From: Arthrobotrys musiformis
Lineage: Eukaryota > Ascomycota > Orbiliomycetes > Orbiliales > Orbiliaceae
NCBI GenBank assembly: GCA_036971715.1
Contig: JAVHJL010000009.1
Span: 930,001-994,000, forward strand
DNA length: 64,000 nucleotides
Reading direction: 5' to 3'
Positions within the stretch are counted from its first letter, which is position 1, and every line of letters begins with the position of its first letter. Below the pieces are notes generated by a model. It had not been told where the DNA came from and did not search any database. It was given only the letters and a program-made list of their open reading frames with translations. Positions 10,485-23,246 of this stretch are shown in pieces. The position numbers and the translations under genes are program-made.

Positions 10485-12096
10485 TCACAGGAAATACTCG
10501 ACCTGCGCCTTCTCAACAGGCTGTTGGTCGACCCTGTTTTCCGCATTCTCCGGCGCCTGGTCGAATACATTGAAAAATCTACTCCCTGCATCATCGACTT
10601 CTAAAACACTCGCCAGGTTCCCGCATCGATAGCAGTAGTTTGGCGCAGACCAGACGGTACTCAGGCGGTCATCATAAAGTACCTGATAGCCTTCTTGGCA
10701 TAGCTGATGCGCCCTCAGTATATGCGAAAAGTTATTGATCTCCAGAAACTTTTTGACCACCTGCGCACCAAATGTATACCCCGCACCTCTCGGCGAAAGA
10801 GCGAACTCGTCTCGCTCAGCGTCAGGGTCCGACCAGACCAGGTCGGCCATTGGACCCTCATGGGGGATTTCTATATACCCAGGGGGAAAAGCAATTAGCA
10901 GGTGAGCTCATCGAGATCGAAAATATCATACGATAAGTAGAAACTGGGATGCCGGGATTACTGTACCTCTAAACCTATCGATGATCTTAATCTGATCAAT
11001 TGAGTGTATCGATGGCGATAGACCTAAAACAGCAGGTTCAACAGTTGGTATCAGTCTTCTCCTTCCCGGGTTTTACCCATAAAAACAAATCTTCCTTCTA
11101 GAGAAACGCCACCAAGTTTTAACCCGGTACGCCATCCGCTAGGAAAAGCACTCACCTCCATGTACACAGAATATGTCATTATTGATCACAACGCTCAATG
11201 TCAAGAAATCAAACATATCTGTAAAATGGTGCCAGACGTTCGCGCTACCATATTTCCGGGCGCATTCTGTGTAGAATCCGTATGATTGTGTGACGCCTCT
11301 TGATTCATGATTCCCTCGAATCAAGTGTACTCGGTTCGGATACCGTAGCTTTAAGCACACGAGCAGCGATATTGTCTCGACGCTGAAGAGCCCTCTGTCG
11401 ACGTAATCGCCTAGTGACACCACATCGTTTAGAACACTTTCTTCGCCCAAGAGTAATGCAATTTTTTTTTTTTCAAAACTTTAGTGTTGCTTCATCCCGT
11501 GGCAGCGTTATTGCACATCCAGTTTCATCAAGGCAAATGAGGGCAACATCCATTAATAATGGAATATTCAAAAGGGAGGGCCGCAAAAGTATCGCAACCT
11601 CGCAACAATACAGCCTTCCTTCGGTTGCTGTTTATCCGAGGAAGAAACCATATAACACCAGAATTTAGGAAGGGTGTATTCTGGTTAACGAGAGAAATAA
11701 TATTTATCGACCTACCTAAAAAGAGGTAGTTGGTATCCGGGCAAAATCCACCAATTCGGAAAATCTCAAGAAGGTCGTAGAACTGCCCGTGAATATCACC
11801 GACAACCGTGACAGGCGATAGGATATGAACCACATTGCTCTCCCGCATCAGTAGTTCTTTCGTCTTGGCGCATATTGCTTCTATTACCGGTTCGGCGAGC
11901 AGTTCCCGTTTGTATAACCTTTCAATGCAGGCATCGAGGTCGACTAGATGTGCGATATCGGAGAGGATGAAATAAGTTAGCCCGGTACTCTTGTAGTTTT
12001 GGCAATCATATGGGATACATGAGCCGAATTTTTTTTTTTTGGAGATCGCAAAAACCCTGCGACGAAGCAGGACTTCTTACCTGGAAGCCCAGGCAT
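10485..12096 (-). CDS. ppg1: Serine/threonine protein phosphatase PPG1 (PP2A-like catalytic subunit)
   Basis: Five exons: 12081-12096, 11716-11943, 11156-11410, 10967-11023 and 10485-10870, giving 313 aa, the usual size for PP2A-like enzymes. All introns are GT-AG. The metal-site motifs of PPP phosphatases are present: GDIHG (54-58), GDYVDRG (82-88), RGNHE (113-117), and later HGG and RAHQL. The end VEYFL matches the YFL tail of the PP2A/PP4/PP6/PPG group. DYVDRGLFSVETISLL and the WSDPDAERDEFALSPRGAGY segment point to the Ppg1 subtype and not to PP2A proper. In budding yeast Ppg1 affects glycogen accumulation and works with the Far (STRIPAK-like) complex, where it restrains Atg32-dependent mitophagy. 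The start is fixed by a 16-base first exon (MPGLPV). Confidence 0.9.
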
Positions 12097-13785
12097 CTCA
12101 AAATATCAGGATGAAGCCGCTCCAAGAGCAGACTACCACAACGTAAACGATCGTCCAGTCTCTTTGTCTTCGAACCCTCTCGTCTTTTTTCTTTCTTGAA
12201 GCTACTACCGGTCCCAAGATTTCGGGAATCGAATCGGAACACCTGTAGCTACCCTTCCCTTCCTAATACAGTAGTGACGGATTCTCGCAGAAAACGTGCA
12301 GGTGGAACCTATCTCTTGCGTTTTGCGTTTTGCGTCTCGCGGATGACCGATGGCGAGATGTTTTGAAATAGCTTATCTTTTTGAAGAAATTGCGATAGCT
12401 ATTTACGGCAAACGTACTGTTGATGATACTCTTCCCATGGGCGCTGGGCCACCGTAGAGGTTCGGAGCAGGAAGGGCGAAGAGGCAGCAGGGACAAGGGT
12501 CGTGCGCGTGCGAAGATCGGAGCTTCCTGAAGCCGGCAAGCTGATGATATACTTCAACGAGGGTAAGAGAGAAAGATTTTCCCCCGTGCGATGAATATTT
12601 GGTGCGTGGCGGTATTGTAGACGAGTCGGATGAAGTCAAAGGGAGGTTGCGGTTGGTGGGTGTCGAATGTGCGAACGTTTGGTTATTAGTAGACGTCAAA
12701 GCTGAGAGCTTGGAGGAGGAAAAACAACACGCGACATCCAACAGACCCGAAGCTCCTCGAACCAGCATGTATAATTCGACGTGCGCTACACATGCACATG
12801 TTCGTATCCGAGCCGACCTGACATTGAATACACTTAATCAGCACCGGGTTTGATTACAATACGCCCTCTTATAATATAGATTGCCGAGGCCGCGACGGCT
12901 TGAAAATTAGAATCTATCGGTTGGCTAATAATATAATTAATGTTGACATGGAATCCCAACTAAGCACGATAAACTATTGATTCAAACCAGCCTCGAGGTC
13001 CCGGTCTCGTAGCCAAACGCCAAAAAGCAATGCCATTGATAGGGTTGTACTGCGGATGTTTGGTCGAGCACCTGTCAAGTGGATTGGGCTAGGTACTAAG
13101 GATCTCGACACGCAGACGCTAAATATTGCACGTCTATAAAGCACACCTAATAGCCGGAGAGTCGAAGAGGGTAAAGGGGGATCTATGAGCATCTAAAGCT
13201 TACGAGACCATTGAATTCGAACCTCTCGTATACCATACTAACTACACTCCGGGTCTTGCTATATATATGTATATTCAAAGCTAAAACCGTTTAATGGCTT
13301 TCCAACTATATATATGATATCAATATGCGAGCAGGTGTAGACCGCGTCTTTCAGCCCAAGACTAATCAATATGGTCTCTTATTACTATAATACTGCCTCG
13401 TCTTTAATTGGTCATTGATCATTGACAGCCTATGTGATAGCTGAATTATCGTCTCAATTCGCATGCAAAACAAGGTACTGAGAAGAAGGAGGGGGAGGTG
13501 CCTCAATTGACCAAATACAAATGAATGAAGGTGGATATAAACGAGCGATCCAATACTGCCTACAAGCTTGTCTGTAAAAGTACGTAATTTAGAATGGCGT
13601 ACCCTAAAGAAGAGATGTCATTCATATTGGATTTAGTTTATCTGGTCGAGACCAAATACCCCAGAGTCTCATTATCCCGGACGTCCTAACTTCAACCGAA
13701 ATCAAATTTCATGCACTCAGAGATAACCCAGACCGGTCGGCCGTTGAACCCGCGTAAGGATCTAACGAGTTCTCGAGCCCCCGGC

Positions 13786-13930
13786 TAAGGGATATATAAG
13801 CTAGCGAGCTGGAAGGAGCTCAAGTCAACCCCTCCCTTTTACACCGCACGCACCCGTTTCCAATTCTGGAGCTCGCTCTCACGACATACTGTTTAGCTTT
13901 ATCTTCTCATAATCCAATGCGCTCACATGA
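13786..13930 (+). promoter_or_regulatory. Promoter-like block without an intact gene
   Basis: GGGATATATAAGC (about 13789) is followed by a pyrimidine-rich leader (CCCCTCCCTTTTACACC) and an ATG at 13918. The spacing is typical of a fungal core promoter and 5' leader. The ATG frame closes after ten codons and no convincing splice continuation is seen. Confidence 0.35.
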
Positions 13931-14464
13931 ATTCCTCTACCTTCGATAATAGCGGTTTTTGTGCAGGAAAGGTATTGTGACCCAATTGACGATTTTAGGT
14001 TTCGTTGAGGTGGCAAGGGAAGAGTGCCTAAGACATCTCGCACAAGTCTGCAAGGTGTGATATCCGGATGTATGCTGCCAAAGGGCGATGAGCTGCACCG
14101 TGCAGATGATTATGGAGTGCCGATAGGATTCCCAATGACTCCTTCAGGGTTCGTATTCTATAGTCTATCTACCTGTCTAATAGGTTGCATATGCGTCAAT
14201 ACATATACGGTATTGCATTGCATTGGCTGCTTCATCCGAACAAACGAACGAATGATAAGTGCTAGAGACCTAGGCTATGGGAGGGGCATTTGATCTCACA
14301 TTGCCAAGGGTCTTAGAATGAGGGGTTGCGTCCGCTCGGATGTCAGCCGGTTCAGCAAAGGTAAACTAAATTCGGGTATCTTGATCATATGATCATGTAG
14401 CTGGAGGATTTTGAAGGCCAAGGGAACCTCAAGGACATCGTATTCGATGATGTCAGCCCGCGAG

Positions 14465-14480
14465 CTCGATCGCGATCGAG
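14465..14480. repeat. Perfect 16-bp palindrome
   Basis: CTCGATCGCGATCGAG equals its own reverse complement. It is not extended by flanking bases. It could be a dimeric protein-binding site or chance. Confidence 0.6.
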
Positions 14481-17400
14481 GCTGCAGCATACAGTTACGG
14501 CTAGCCTTTCCTGATCTAATACACACGAAGATGTGCAATAGCCTTTTCTCCCTTTCAGCTTTATTGTACACATGTAAAATAGATCCACAAAACCTAAATA
14601 GTGAATATTCCATAATTGCGGGTACCGGCCACGAAGATGATTGAGAAATTAATCCCGAAAACAACAAGAGGCACCACGAAGTGACGTCAAATTAAGCCCG
14701 GGACACCCTCACTCCCCTCCATCCGGATACAGTAATTCCTCAGCTCCACTATTATACATGCGTTTTATGACAATCTGCAGGAACCATACTCGGATAAAGC
14801 ATCGATGCACAACAGTGTGGGATGATAAATAGACATATGCATATCGTAACATGCAAACCATAATACAACCTTCATGAATTCATGGGATAAAAAGGTCTCC
14901 ATCACCCGTCCGCCCCACCCACCCACGATCCGATTTCAACTGGCAGCCTGAAAAAGCGCGCAAGTGCAGAACTTTCAGAAAAGGAAAGACGAAGAGTTCT
15001 AGGCTGGCCATGGCCGACATAGGCGGGAAAACCGGGTGTTCACTTGGTGCGGTTCGATGGAGGACGGCGCGGCGCTTGAAGCTTAATTAATTTACTTGTA
15101 GCACATCTTTCAATTCTTTTTCGTAATTTATATGATACAGCAATAATATAATGAATGTACCTGATGGGCCTGCTTTTATGAGGTTAATCAATGAATCTGT
15201 TACATGTATACACTCTAGAAAAGGCAGTGAGACCGAGATCCGCTCCCATTGCAGTGGATATATCGGTATTAGTACCTCTGTGCACCAATGGAGCCAAAAG
15301 CGCTATATTCCCGCATCCCGAAGAACGGGTATCAGATGCGAAGTTAAAATTCAAAACGCATCCAAAGGAATATCAAGTTACTACGTGTAGATACCTTATA
15401 CCAATAGCTAGCATGATGCATAGTGATAAACTCTTAGAAAAAGCTGACAACCTTCTAACAGATATCTAGATGCTAGCAGCGCTTCTCAAGACGAAAAACA
15501 TGTGAGACAATATATCGGGAATGCGATTGCCTGTAATTTACCTTGGGCGCTTGATACGATCCAAATATATACGATCGAGACCACGTTTGTATATGCATGT
15601 TAACATACTTAAGTATGTTTGTAGCGCTGCTCGATCTAGCTACGAAGCTAAGACTGGCGAGAATCCATATATTACAGCGCCAATACCAGGCCCAGGAAGC
15701 TGAGAGGGTCGATCGGGAACTACCTTCCGGGGCACTGATAATCAGTACCACTTAGAATAGAGTTGGGATCTCAAAAAACAAAAAAGATCTTGAAGTTGTC
15801 GATTTTTAAAATTCAAAGAGTTTTGTAGCTCAGATCAAATGCCTGATATATGGTGAGGATATCCACCTTCAGAATGTGTTGCTCTCATTATCATTTGGTG
15901 GCGTCGCAGTTAGAGTCAACGAGGGGGATAATTGAAGCTTTCACCACCCAATGCAAACACCGTTGAATCTAAAGCTTGACTCGTGTCGATATCCCAAATT
16001 TTCTCTACGAAGTCTTTTGAATTTGTGATATTAATATGTTGTCATGGAAAGAAGATTTCTTTTTTTTTTTTTTTGGCCTTTCTTTCTTTTTTCTTTCTGT
16101 TTCTCTGATCTTGTTTTCTTGTTTTTCTGGTCTTGTTTCTTCTTTGGCTGGCTGGTGCAGAAGCGCTATGAAGGGAGTGCAACTAGCACTTCCCTAATCC
16201 GCACACCGAATACAAGGCAAACCCAACCCTTTCAACCTGCACTCTGCCACACCGTCGAAGGTGGTAGAGCGAAAGCAGCAGGTACAGCGATGGCAGCCTT
16301 CGTAAAATGGTGCAAGACGGGGACACTAATGTGACAGAGAAAGCCATCTAGCGAATTTTCCTGGGCAAGGTCTGACGAGAGAATCAAGGGACTTGCTGTC
16401 TATGGCCCGTGATATTCAGGGAAACAGTCAAAGGTTAGTATTTGATTGACTGTTAGAAATGGGCTAACTCGCTGTACTGGTGATCGACGATCACGGAATC
16501 GAGACAGGTGCGGAGATACCCAGGAGAACATTCCAAGCTGGTTGTCGATGCAGGTTCTTGTCGACAGCGGTTTGACTGCTTCTTCGAGACCTTCTCGAAA
16601 GATCACAAGATCTTCGACGAATGTTTGCTTCAAAGGCCCGCAGAAGAAAATGCAAGAGGGTGGGGAACATTGCATTGGACCGAGAATCCACTTTGCGGGA
16701 GGAGAATAAGCCGGTGATTTTAAGGGAAAAAGGTCACAAAAAGATGAATAATTATTATGCATCCCGCTTTTCTGGAAGTTCTATATTGTTTCTTCCGTCG
16801 CTGGACGAAGGCAGAGCTGCCTTGCATGTCCGGCTGCATGACGGTCTGCAGGTCCACCCCGCCCAGATATCGTATCTCGCCCGCAAGATCACGTAACGCA
16901 TCTGCCATTTTTTGCTCAAGACTGCCCAAGCCATGACAGGGAAGGGCATTACAAGCGTCTCGAGCATGCAGACGTCAATTATAAAAACCAGGGTGGCCCA
17001 CCTGCCGCATGTGGTAGCGTCCCGCGCTGAACGTTGTATTTGCGAGACGAGGGCCCCAACCAAGCAACCTCTCTGCCACCCACAAAAACCCAGAATTGAC
17101 AGTACATTTCATGTACATGTACATGCAGCCCTTTTAACGCCTAACCTTATTACGAACACTAATTGACAGTCGTGATTATAATCTGTGCGTCGGATACAGC
17201 GCTTTAGCAACGGTATATTTTCTTTTGTCACAGATTCCGAATTGAAGGCTTTTGATACTAGCTCTCGCCATGTATGTGAACAGGCAGAGGCGATCACGGC
17301 TTTTCTTCTTCCTAGCATTTACCCATGTTTAGCTCGAAACAAGGATGTCAGGCCTTCAAAAAAAAGAATCAATACCGAGTTCTCCCTACAAAAGTATCAA

Positions 17401-17987
17401 GCAGAGAAAATGCAGGTTGGCATGTGCTGTGGAGACACTGCTAGCAAACTCTCGATATCGTTCATGGCTCCTCCAGGGATTAATCATGTCTCAGTACCCT
17501 CACAGGCATCTCACTCTCAGAGCCGTGGCTCATTCGTCTTTTCTATTTTCTGACATTAAAATCCTCAGCATAGCCCGTCTCTTCCAAAGGGTTTTCCTCT
17601 CGAGTTAGGTTTTGGAGAAAACTTCGCCCGTCTATCCCCATCTTCAACTTCCACCCTCTAAGCTTCGAGCTTCTTCTATCTCTCGAAGCCCCGAGCCTCC
17701 TTTACAACCTCAGGCTAGTTCCTTTGAGTGATCAATATCTTTTTATTCTCTCAAGAACTGAACTACTTCACTGTAGTCAAGTCGCCACAGATAAAATCCT
17801 CAAAGTTCTCATTACTGCATGTTGCATGAATCAAAGCATAAACCGAATTTAAAGATATAAAGCCGTATATTATATAAATTCCTGCCGATCTGCAACTAAG
17901 GAAGACGAATAGCCATACCTGCGTTCCTCTTCACAAAATCTCGTATTCCACAGAATTTCAGCTCTTCGAAGCAATCATCTCACTACG

Positions 17988-19001
17988 ATGCCTTTCGCTG
18001 TGACACCAATGACTATGGAGTACCTCCAAGACCTCGACTATGGTGAGTTATGTTAATCTGCATCTAAGTTCATAAAAAATAGACTACGTATGCTGACGCA
18101 ACATTAAATAGAGTCGGTGGTTCAACCGGCCACAAGGGTATACTTCCCTCTACAGGCTACTTTCTCGGAGTCAGAGAGCATCTTCTCCTCCCCAATGCCG
18201 TCGCTTTTCCAGCCCCGCCCCGCTGTCTCTTCATACTTTTCAGGAGGCTCATGGACTCGTCCATCTATGATGGAAATGCCTGACTACGTGATGGAGGACC
18301 CAGCAATGCAAATTGTCAAGAAACGAAGACACCAGTCCAAGCTTATGGACGGAGAGGTTATGTTTGCACCTTCCGATGAGAAGGGGTCCCTCAAGCCGGA
18401 CTTCATGCCGGATACCTCTGCTCGAAAATCCTACACCAAGAACCGAACCTCATTTATTGAAATCACAGCATTCCAAGTACCATCTTCTCCAAGCAACCCA
18501 CCGACCACGGACTCAGGTGTTTCGACACCGTCTGAAGAGGTTCCAATCCCGCACACCCCAGAAACCGAACTCCCAGCCGACATTTCTCCGGAGTTTTCGT
18601 CTTTCAGCTCGGTTTCCTCTGGTACATTTAGCAATGTCGGGGATCTTGATGACTTGGATGATTTGGATGCCTACAAAGTTGAGCATGGTGACGGATGCCC
18701 GATAAAAGGATACCTGGATAACGAAACTGGCGACGGCAGTTCAATGTAAGTGACAAGTTGCTACCGTCAACCTTTATGGAATTTATTCTAACTAGAATAC
18801 AGGGACTACTTCTCAAGTCGTTGCAATTGCTCCCGCCCTACCATGATCGATTCTAGATCCAATGACTGGATGGGCCTAAGTTGGGATAACTCCCCACCAA
18901 CGAAGACTGGTGCCCAATTCATGGACAATTTCAAGACTGAGCCAAAGATATTCGCCCCGGGCTATCCTGAAGTCGAGAACATGGAACTCGGATCTGTTTA
19001 A
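17988..19001 (+). CDS. Unknown Ser-rich, acidic protein with basic patch (295 aa)
   Basis: Three exons: 17988-18042, 18112-18745 and 18803-19001. Donors are GTGAGT and GTAAGT, acceptors ATAG and ACAG, and all phases match, giving 295 aa. There is no signal peptide or membrane segment. A basic KKRRHQSK patch near residue 94 could serve nuclear import. The middle is Ser/Thr/Pro-rich, followed by an acidic DDLDDLDAYK stretch, and the C-terminal third has a Cys-containing SSRCNCSRP segment. No family is recognised. The 5' side is CT-rich and about 1 kb of T-rich sequence follows the stop, which resembles the untranslated regions of a well-expressed fungal gene; high expression is inference. Confidence 0.7.
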
Positions 19002-22000
19002 TTTATCTATCTCACGATTTCTTCTTCTTTCTAAGTTCTTGCCACTACCTTTCGCAGGCACCTTTATCCTTTTGCAGTACCAACGACCATTTCGAATATT
19101 TCTGTTCCTTTTCATACAATGATTTTGCAAACCAATGAAAATTCAACGCACATCGCAAACAATTCGAATGTTTAATCTCGAGAAGACTTTTTGTCTGTGT
19201 TGTCTCTTATTTTTTGTTTCCGTCAAAAATATTACCGTCTTTCTTTTACTCTTGTATATACGTAATGAGGAGGGGTTTCTTTGGGGATCGGAGTTGCTTG
19301 AGGCTTGCGTTCTTTTATTTCACTGGGGAAAGAGAGGGCATCTTCTTTCGGAAATTTGTGGAGGTTATTCCTTTTACTACTGTCATTTGGTCGAATATAT
19401 TCGACAACATATCTTATCCTGGATACAGGATATGGATCGATTTTATTGCGAAGTCTAAAGACTTTTTTTTTTTACGCTGTTTCTTTCCGACTACCAATTC
19501 TATTCCCCCTTCACCCACTACACATACGCTAGACCGTCTGTCACCACTTTCGGCTCTTTTTACTATTTCTCGGACATCACCATCAATACATTGCGTCAAA
19601 CCACCCGTCTTCCGGTGCCATGATTTCGCAACTATCCGCCACATGCACAATGTCACACAACGATCTCGAGACACTAGATGCCAATATCCCACTTACTATA
19701 CCAAAAATTTCCTTTCCTCTTTCTTTGTTTGCCACTCCATGCAGGGACTCGACTTTTGTGTTCGACCGAGTTGGGAGCGAAAACGCAAGAGAGCACATGC
19801 TCGCACATACATACTTGCGATTATTCCTTCTTCTTCTCTTTCTTTCTTTCTTTTTTTTTTATTTAAAAAAAGCCCCTTTGGCTTTCTTACTATCGATATT
19901 TGCACGTGGGTACGGCGGGAATCGATCAGGGTTATTGTTAGAAGTTACCCTACTTGGTTTAGCTAGTAGATCACTTCGGAAAGACGATATCAACAGTTTT
20001 TCTTTTCTCAATTTCGTTGGACTCTTCTTTGATTATAGACGCTGTATTTAGGCAATATAGCAAAAAGATTCTATTAAAATTGTATCAGAATATCCGGGTA
20101 CCCTGACTAGACATGATTTCTCAATTACAATCATCGTCAACTAGGATATTAGTGTAATTTTCGAGACTCCCGCGCTTCCCATGATAAAAAACAATACTAA
20201 TACCCACCCACCCGTAGACATATAGCTTAATAAACCTCTACCATCAATTGCAATACATCCTTCACATTGAACTAAATTTATGAAAATCTCAATTTCTCCC
20301 AGTAAAGGCCCAAAAGTTCGGGATCAAGAGTCTGAACTCCCACGCCCAGCTAGGCACCCTTTTGTCCGCTCTATATATGTGCCCTATTCCCATTAACTCT
20401 CTGGGCTGTGAAATATAACCCGATTTTCGTTTTTTTTTTTTTTTTGGTCACTAACAAAAAGGATCTCATAAACAAGGCTCGTAAGCAGAGGCAATGCCAC
20501 CTACTAGTGAACTTGCAGCGTGCCTTACCGCCCACGCAGCCTGCAGCCCTTGACGTTTCCAGCTTCCTTTTATATCGTCGACTCTCGCTTACCCTTCGTC
20601 TGCACTACTCTTGGAAGCTGCTAGGCGGGCGGCGGGGAAGTCTTGACAATGGTGCAATCGCCGCTTTTTTTTTTTTTTTCAAGATTACGAAGCTAAGGTG
20701 AGCAGCTGTGCTGATGATATGGTTATGGGGTAATTGATGCCATGCATGTTACGGGTTTGTGCGGATAAGCTGAGGTTGGTGATTCGTAATTTCTTTTACG
20801 AGGTTTTTTTAGATGGGTAAGATAGATATTATGTCGGTGGGGCCGCAAGGAAGGTGGTAGTCGTTGCTGTTAGATATACCAATTAGCGAGATTCGTGTTG
20901 GGGGTTGAATATGCAACAGAGTAGCACCTCTTGAGAATGACCAAGTCGACTTGCGTATTAGGTCTATGGTGGTGATTAGGTATATTACTAGGGGCCTGAC
21001 TTAAATGTTGCGAAAAATAGAATGAGTGTCGTAATACGAAGTATCTCCGATGCTCTTACCCCAATGACTCTATTTCCTATCGAGAGTATCAGCACATTTG
21101 CAAGCTCATGAAGTCATATTAAGTTTTGTAGCTTTGGTGGACAGTTGCCCGCGAAGGCACATGCAACGTTGATGTATCAACAAGCTTCCCCAGATATTGG
21201 TGCTGAGATAATAAACCCCCTGTTCCGTAATTATACCCCCGCCGCCGATGCCGTAACGCCGAACCCTGTCCTTGCTACCGTCAAATAGCTATTATGAGTA
21301 CTTACTGAATAACGAATTCCCCAGGCCAAAATTTCTAGATGTTTCTGTTATTGAATAAGTTAGCTGCACTGGTAATAGTTTTATGGGGTACCACCCAGTG
21401 ACTCACCTAAATTCTATGTTTACAATAAATAGTATGGCTAGATCGATATAGGTCTATTCTGACAAAATGTAGCCAATTGCACGACGGATAATTATTTGCT
21501 TCAAAACGATCATTTGTCCTGAAATTTTCAAGAAGATATTCGACCCGAGGGTAAAAGGGCCCCTCTGGTTTCAAAAATTTCCATATACGATCATATGAAG
21601 AGAGTTCCTTTGGGGATATGATAACTAGGTAGTTCGCGGGTTCGACGTGGGCACGTGGGGGCGCTATCGCACGAAGATAGAAGATATATTATTCAGTAAA
21701 ACATCGAGAAATAGCTAGTTTAAACCTGCCTTTGAAGGCTCTAGTATGACCTGGACCACGTTCGGCGAACATAAATTCAATTTCCCTATTTTCTTTACCG
21801 ATTTTTTCACTACCTAGGCTAGATATTAATCTATATCGCGTATTGTATCCACCTTACAGCGTCGGCATTGATCTCGTTGAATGCGTTTCGAGGCTCATGC
21901 ACTGAATTTGTAGTAGCTGTGTTGTTGGCCCGGAATGCAACAGGCGGCAAGCATCAATTGCAATTGTGCAACCTTAGCTTAGCTTGTTCAGATGAATGCA

Positions 22001-22274
22001 TTCAGAAGATCAGAAAAAAGAATTTTCTCATTGTGCAAGAACGCCTACTATAGCTAATATGGCATTTGATTTTAGTAAAAACTGGACTATTGCCGGGATT
22101 AATCAGCGTGGCGGACAAAAATGGTGTTCCAAAGCCAAGAAAAGGTCATTTATCCGACGCGCGATGATGTATACATGTAGCGGCCCGCGCCCGTGGGCTA
22201 GGGTATTTGGTCGGCCTTATAATTTTAAGAATTGTATCAAAAATATGGTCTTTTACTCACGTCGTTTAGCTCGT
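19002..22274. other. T-rich 3' region, then AT-rich gene-poor DNA
   Basis: From 19002 to about 20060 the plus strand is T-rich with CTTT runs (for example 19840-19860), fitting a 3' untranslated region of the gene ending at 19001. Poly-T runs occur near 20430 and 20665. The remainder is AT-rich with no supported gene. Confidence 0.5.
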
Positions 22275-22736
22275 ATGAATGGTCTCTTAGGGTTTTCAAC
22301 ATTGGCCCTGTTAACTTTACCAATAGCCCAGGCAAGTAGTTCAGAATTATATCCGGCATCTAGATGGCGAATTCACCTAATCGATTCTACTGCTATCGTA
22401 AACAGGCTAGTAACTAAGTACTGCGAGGCGCTAAGTATGAGTCCTGGAAGTACGGTGATATATACAAAGCTCTAGTCTTGGGGACGCTCACCTCTGCCTC
22501 GGACAAAGTTAGTCTGGGGGGACAAAGTTCATATTTTGTGCGACAAAAGCAGAAACGCGCGGGTTACAGGGCTCGATATCGACCTCAACCGCTATAACTT
22601 AGCGCAAGAGCCTTTTAAATTTACGAGGAATGCATGGCGAAAGGATGGAATAGTGTTCGAGTTCACCACTTTTGAGGGGGAAAGCCAACAGTTCCGTAAA
22701 TATTTAACTGGTTTCGTACCCAAACCGCACAATTAA
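22275..22736 (+). CDS. Small secreted protein, effector-like (127 aa)
   Basis: Two exons, 22275-22434 and 22513-22736, are joined across a 78-base intron (donor GTATGA, acceptor GTTAG). The intron is a multiple of three, and without it the frame would stop at the TAG at 22473-22475. The first 20 residues are a signal peptide (MNGLLGFSTLALLTLPIAQA) with an A-Q-A cleavage site. The mature chain of ~107 residues has only two Cys (in KYCEAL and HILCDK), which could form one disulfide, and ends FVPKPHN. No family is recognised. Size, secretion signal and AT-rich setting match typical fungal small secreted proteins; an effector role is inference. Upstream in-frame residues from 21996 were not included because the signal peptide begins at this ATG. 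Confidence 0.5.
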
Positions 22737-23246
22737 AGGGTGGCCGGTTAAAACCACAAATTGTCCATCACAACTGCTCCTTCGATACGATGTAATCTAC
22801 AAATCCTATCGCAATATTTTATGGGATTGCGGCGGCGCCTCTCATCACTTCATACGCTCCTAGCACCTGGAATCTCAAGGGAAAAAAAAGAATAACGGTT
22901 CACTAGCATCCTTCGCCATATAGATTTGAAAGGTCTATAAATCTACATACAAGAAAATCTCATAATCCCAAAATCCAGTCCCACGAAATGAAATAACCAA
23001 GGACATATTCATAAGGTCATCAAAATCATCACATCATAAAACCAGAACACTGTACCGCGTTCAGGTAGGAAAGAAAGAGAGAAAGAAAGAAAGCGACCCC
23101 CCCCCCCCCCTTTTTTTTTTTTCCCCCCCCGTCATTTCGGTGTAAATCCAAATTGAAAAGAGGGGAATCCTCCAAACCAATGCATCCTCTTCGCATACTC
23201 GGCCTTTACGTAGAGTAAAACGACTCTAAAGTTTGAAAACCGATAA
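22737..23246. other. Intergenic with a C/T homopolymer block
   Basis: No gene is seen. GAAA repeats around 23067-23092 are followed by a run of C, then T, then C at 23097-23130. Confidence 0.6.
23097..23130. repeat. C14-T12-C8 homopolymer block
   Basis: Fourteen C, twelve T and eight C follow each other without interruption. On the minus strand this is G8 A12 G14. It lies downstream of the minus-strand gene at 23247-23757. Confidence 0.7.

Larger units (their letters stand above)
12097..17987. other. Long gene-poor stretch
   Basis: No intact gene is supported. It contains the ppg1 promoter, a TATA plus pyrimidine-leader promoter-like block at 13786-13930 without an intact frame behind it, a perfect 16-base palindrome at 14465-14480, a coding-like but broken minus-strand patch at 16400-17063, and a CT-rich leader (about 17620-17760) ahead of the gene at 17988. 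The rest is AT-rich. Confidence 0.55.

Noticed and set aside
15329..15340. GGTATCAGATGC as a third retrotransposon primer-binding site (also GGTATCAG at about 5824 and 11046)
   Set aside because: No LTR-like TG...CA end precedes it, and the copy near 11046 lies in a ppg1 intron, so these are likely chance matches.
16044..16334. 96-codon frame with poly-Phe N-terminus resembling a membrane protein
   Set aside because: The hydrophobicity comes from a poly-T run; the rest has no protein character.
19214..19966. 250-codon hydrophobic frame after the gene at 17988
   Set aside because: It arises from T-rich sequence of a presumptive 3' untranslated region, starts without ATG and is rich in Phe/Ser runs.
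21996..22274. N-terminal extension of the small secreted protein
   Set aside because: It would bury the signal peptide, and the residues have no protein character.
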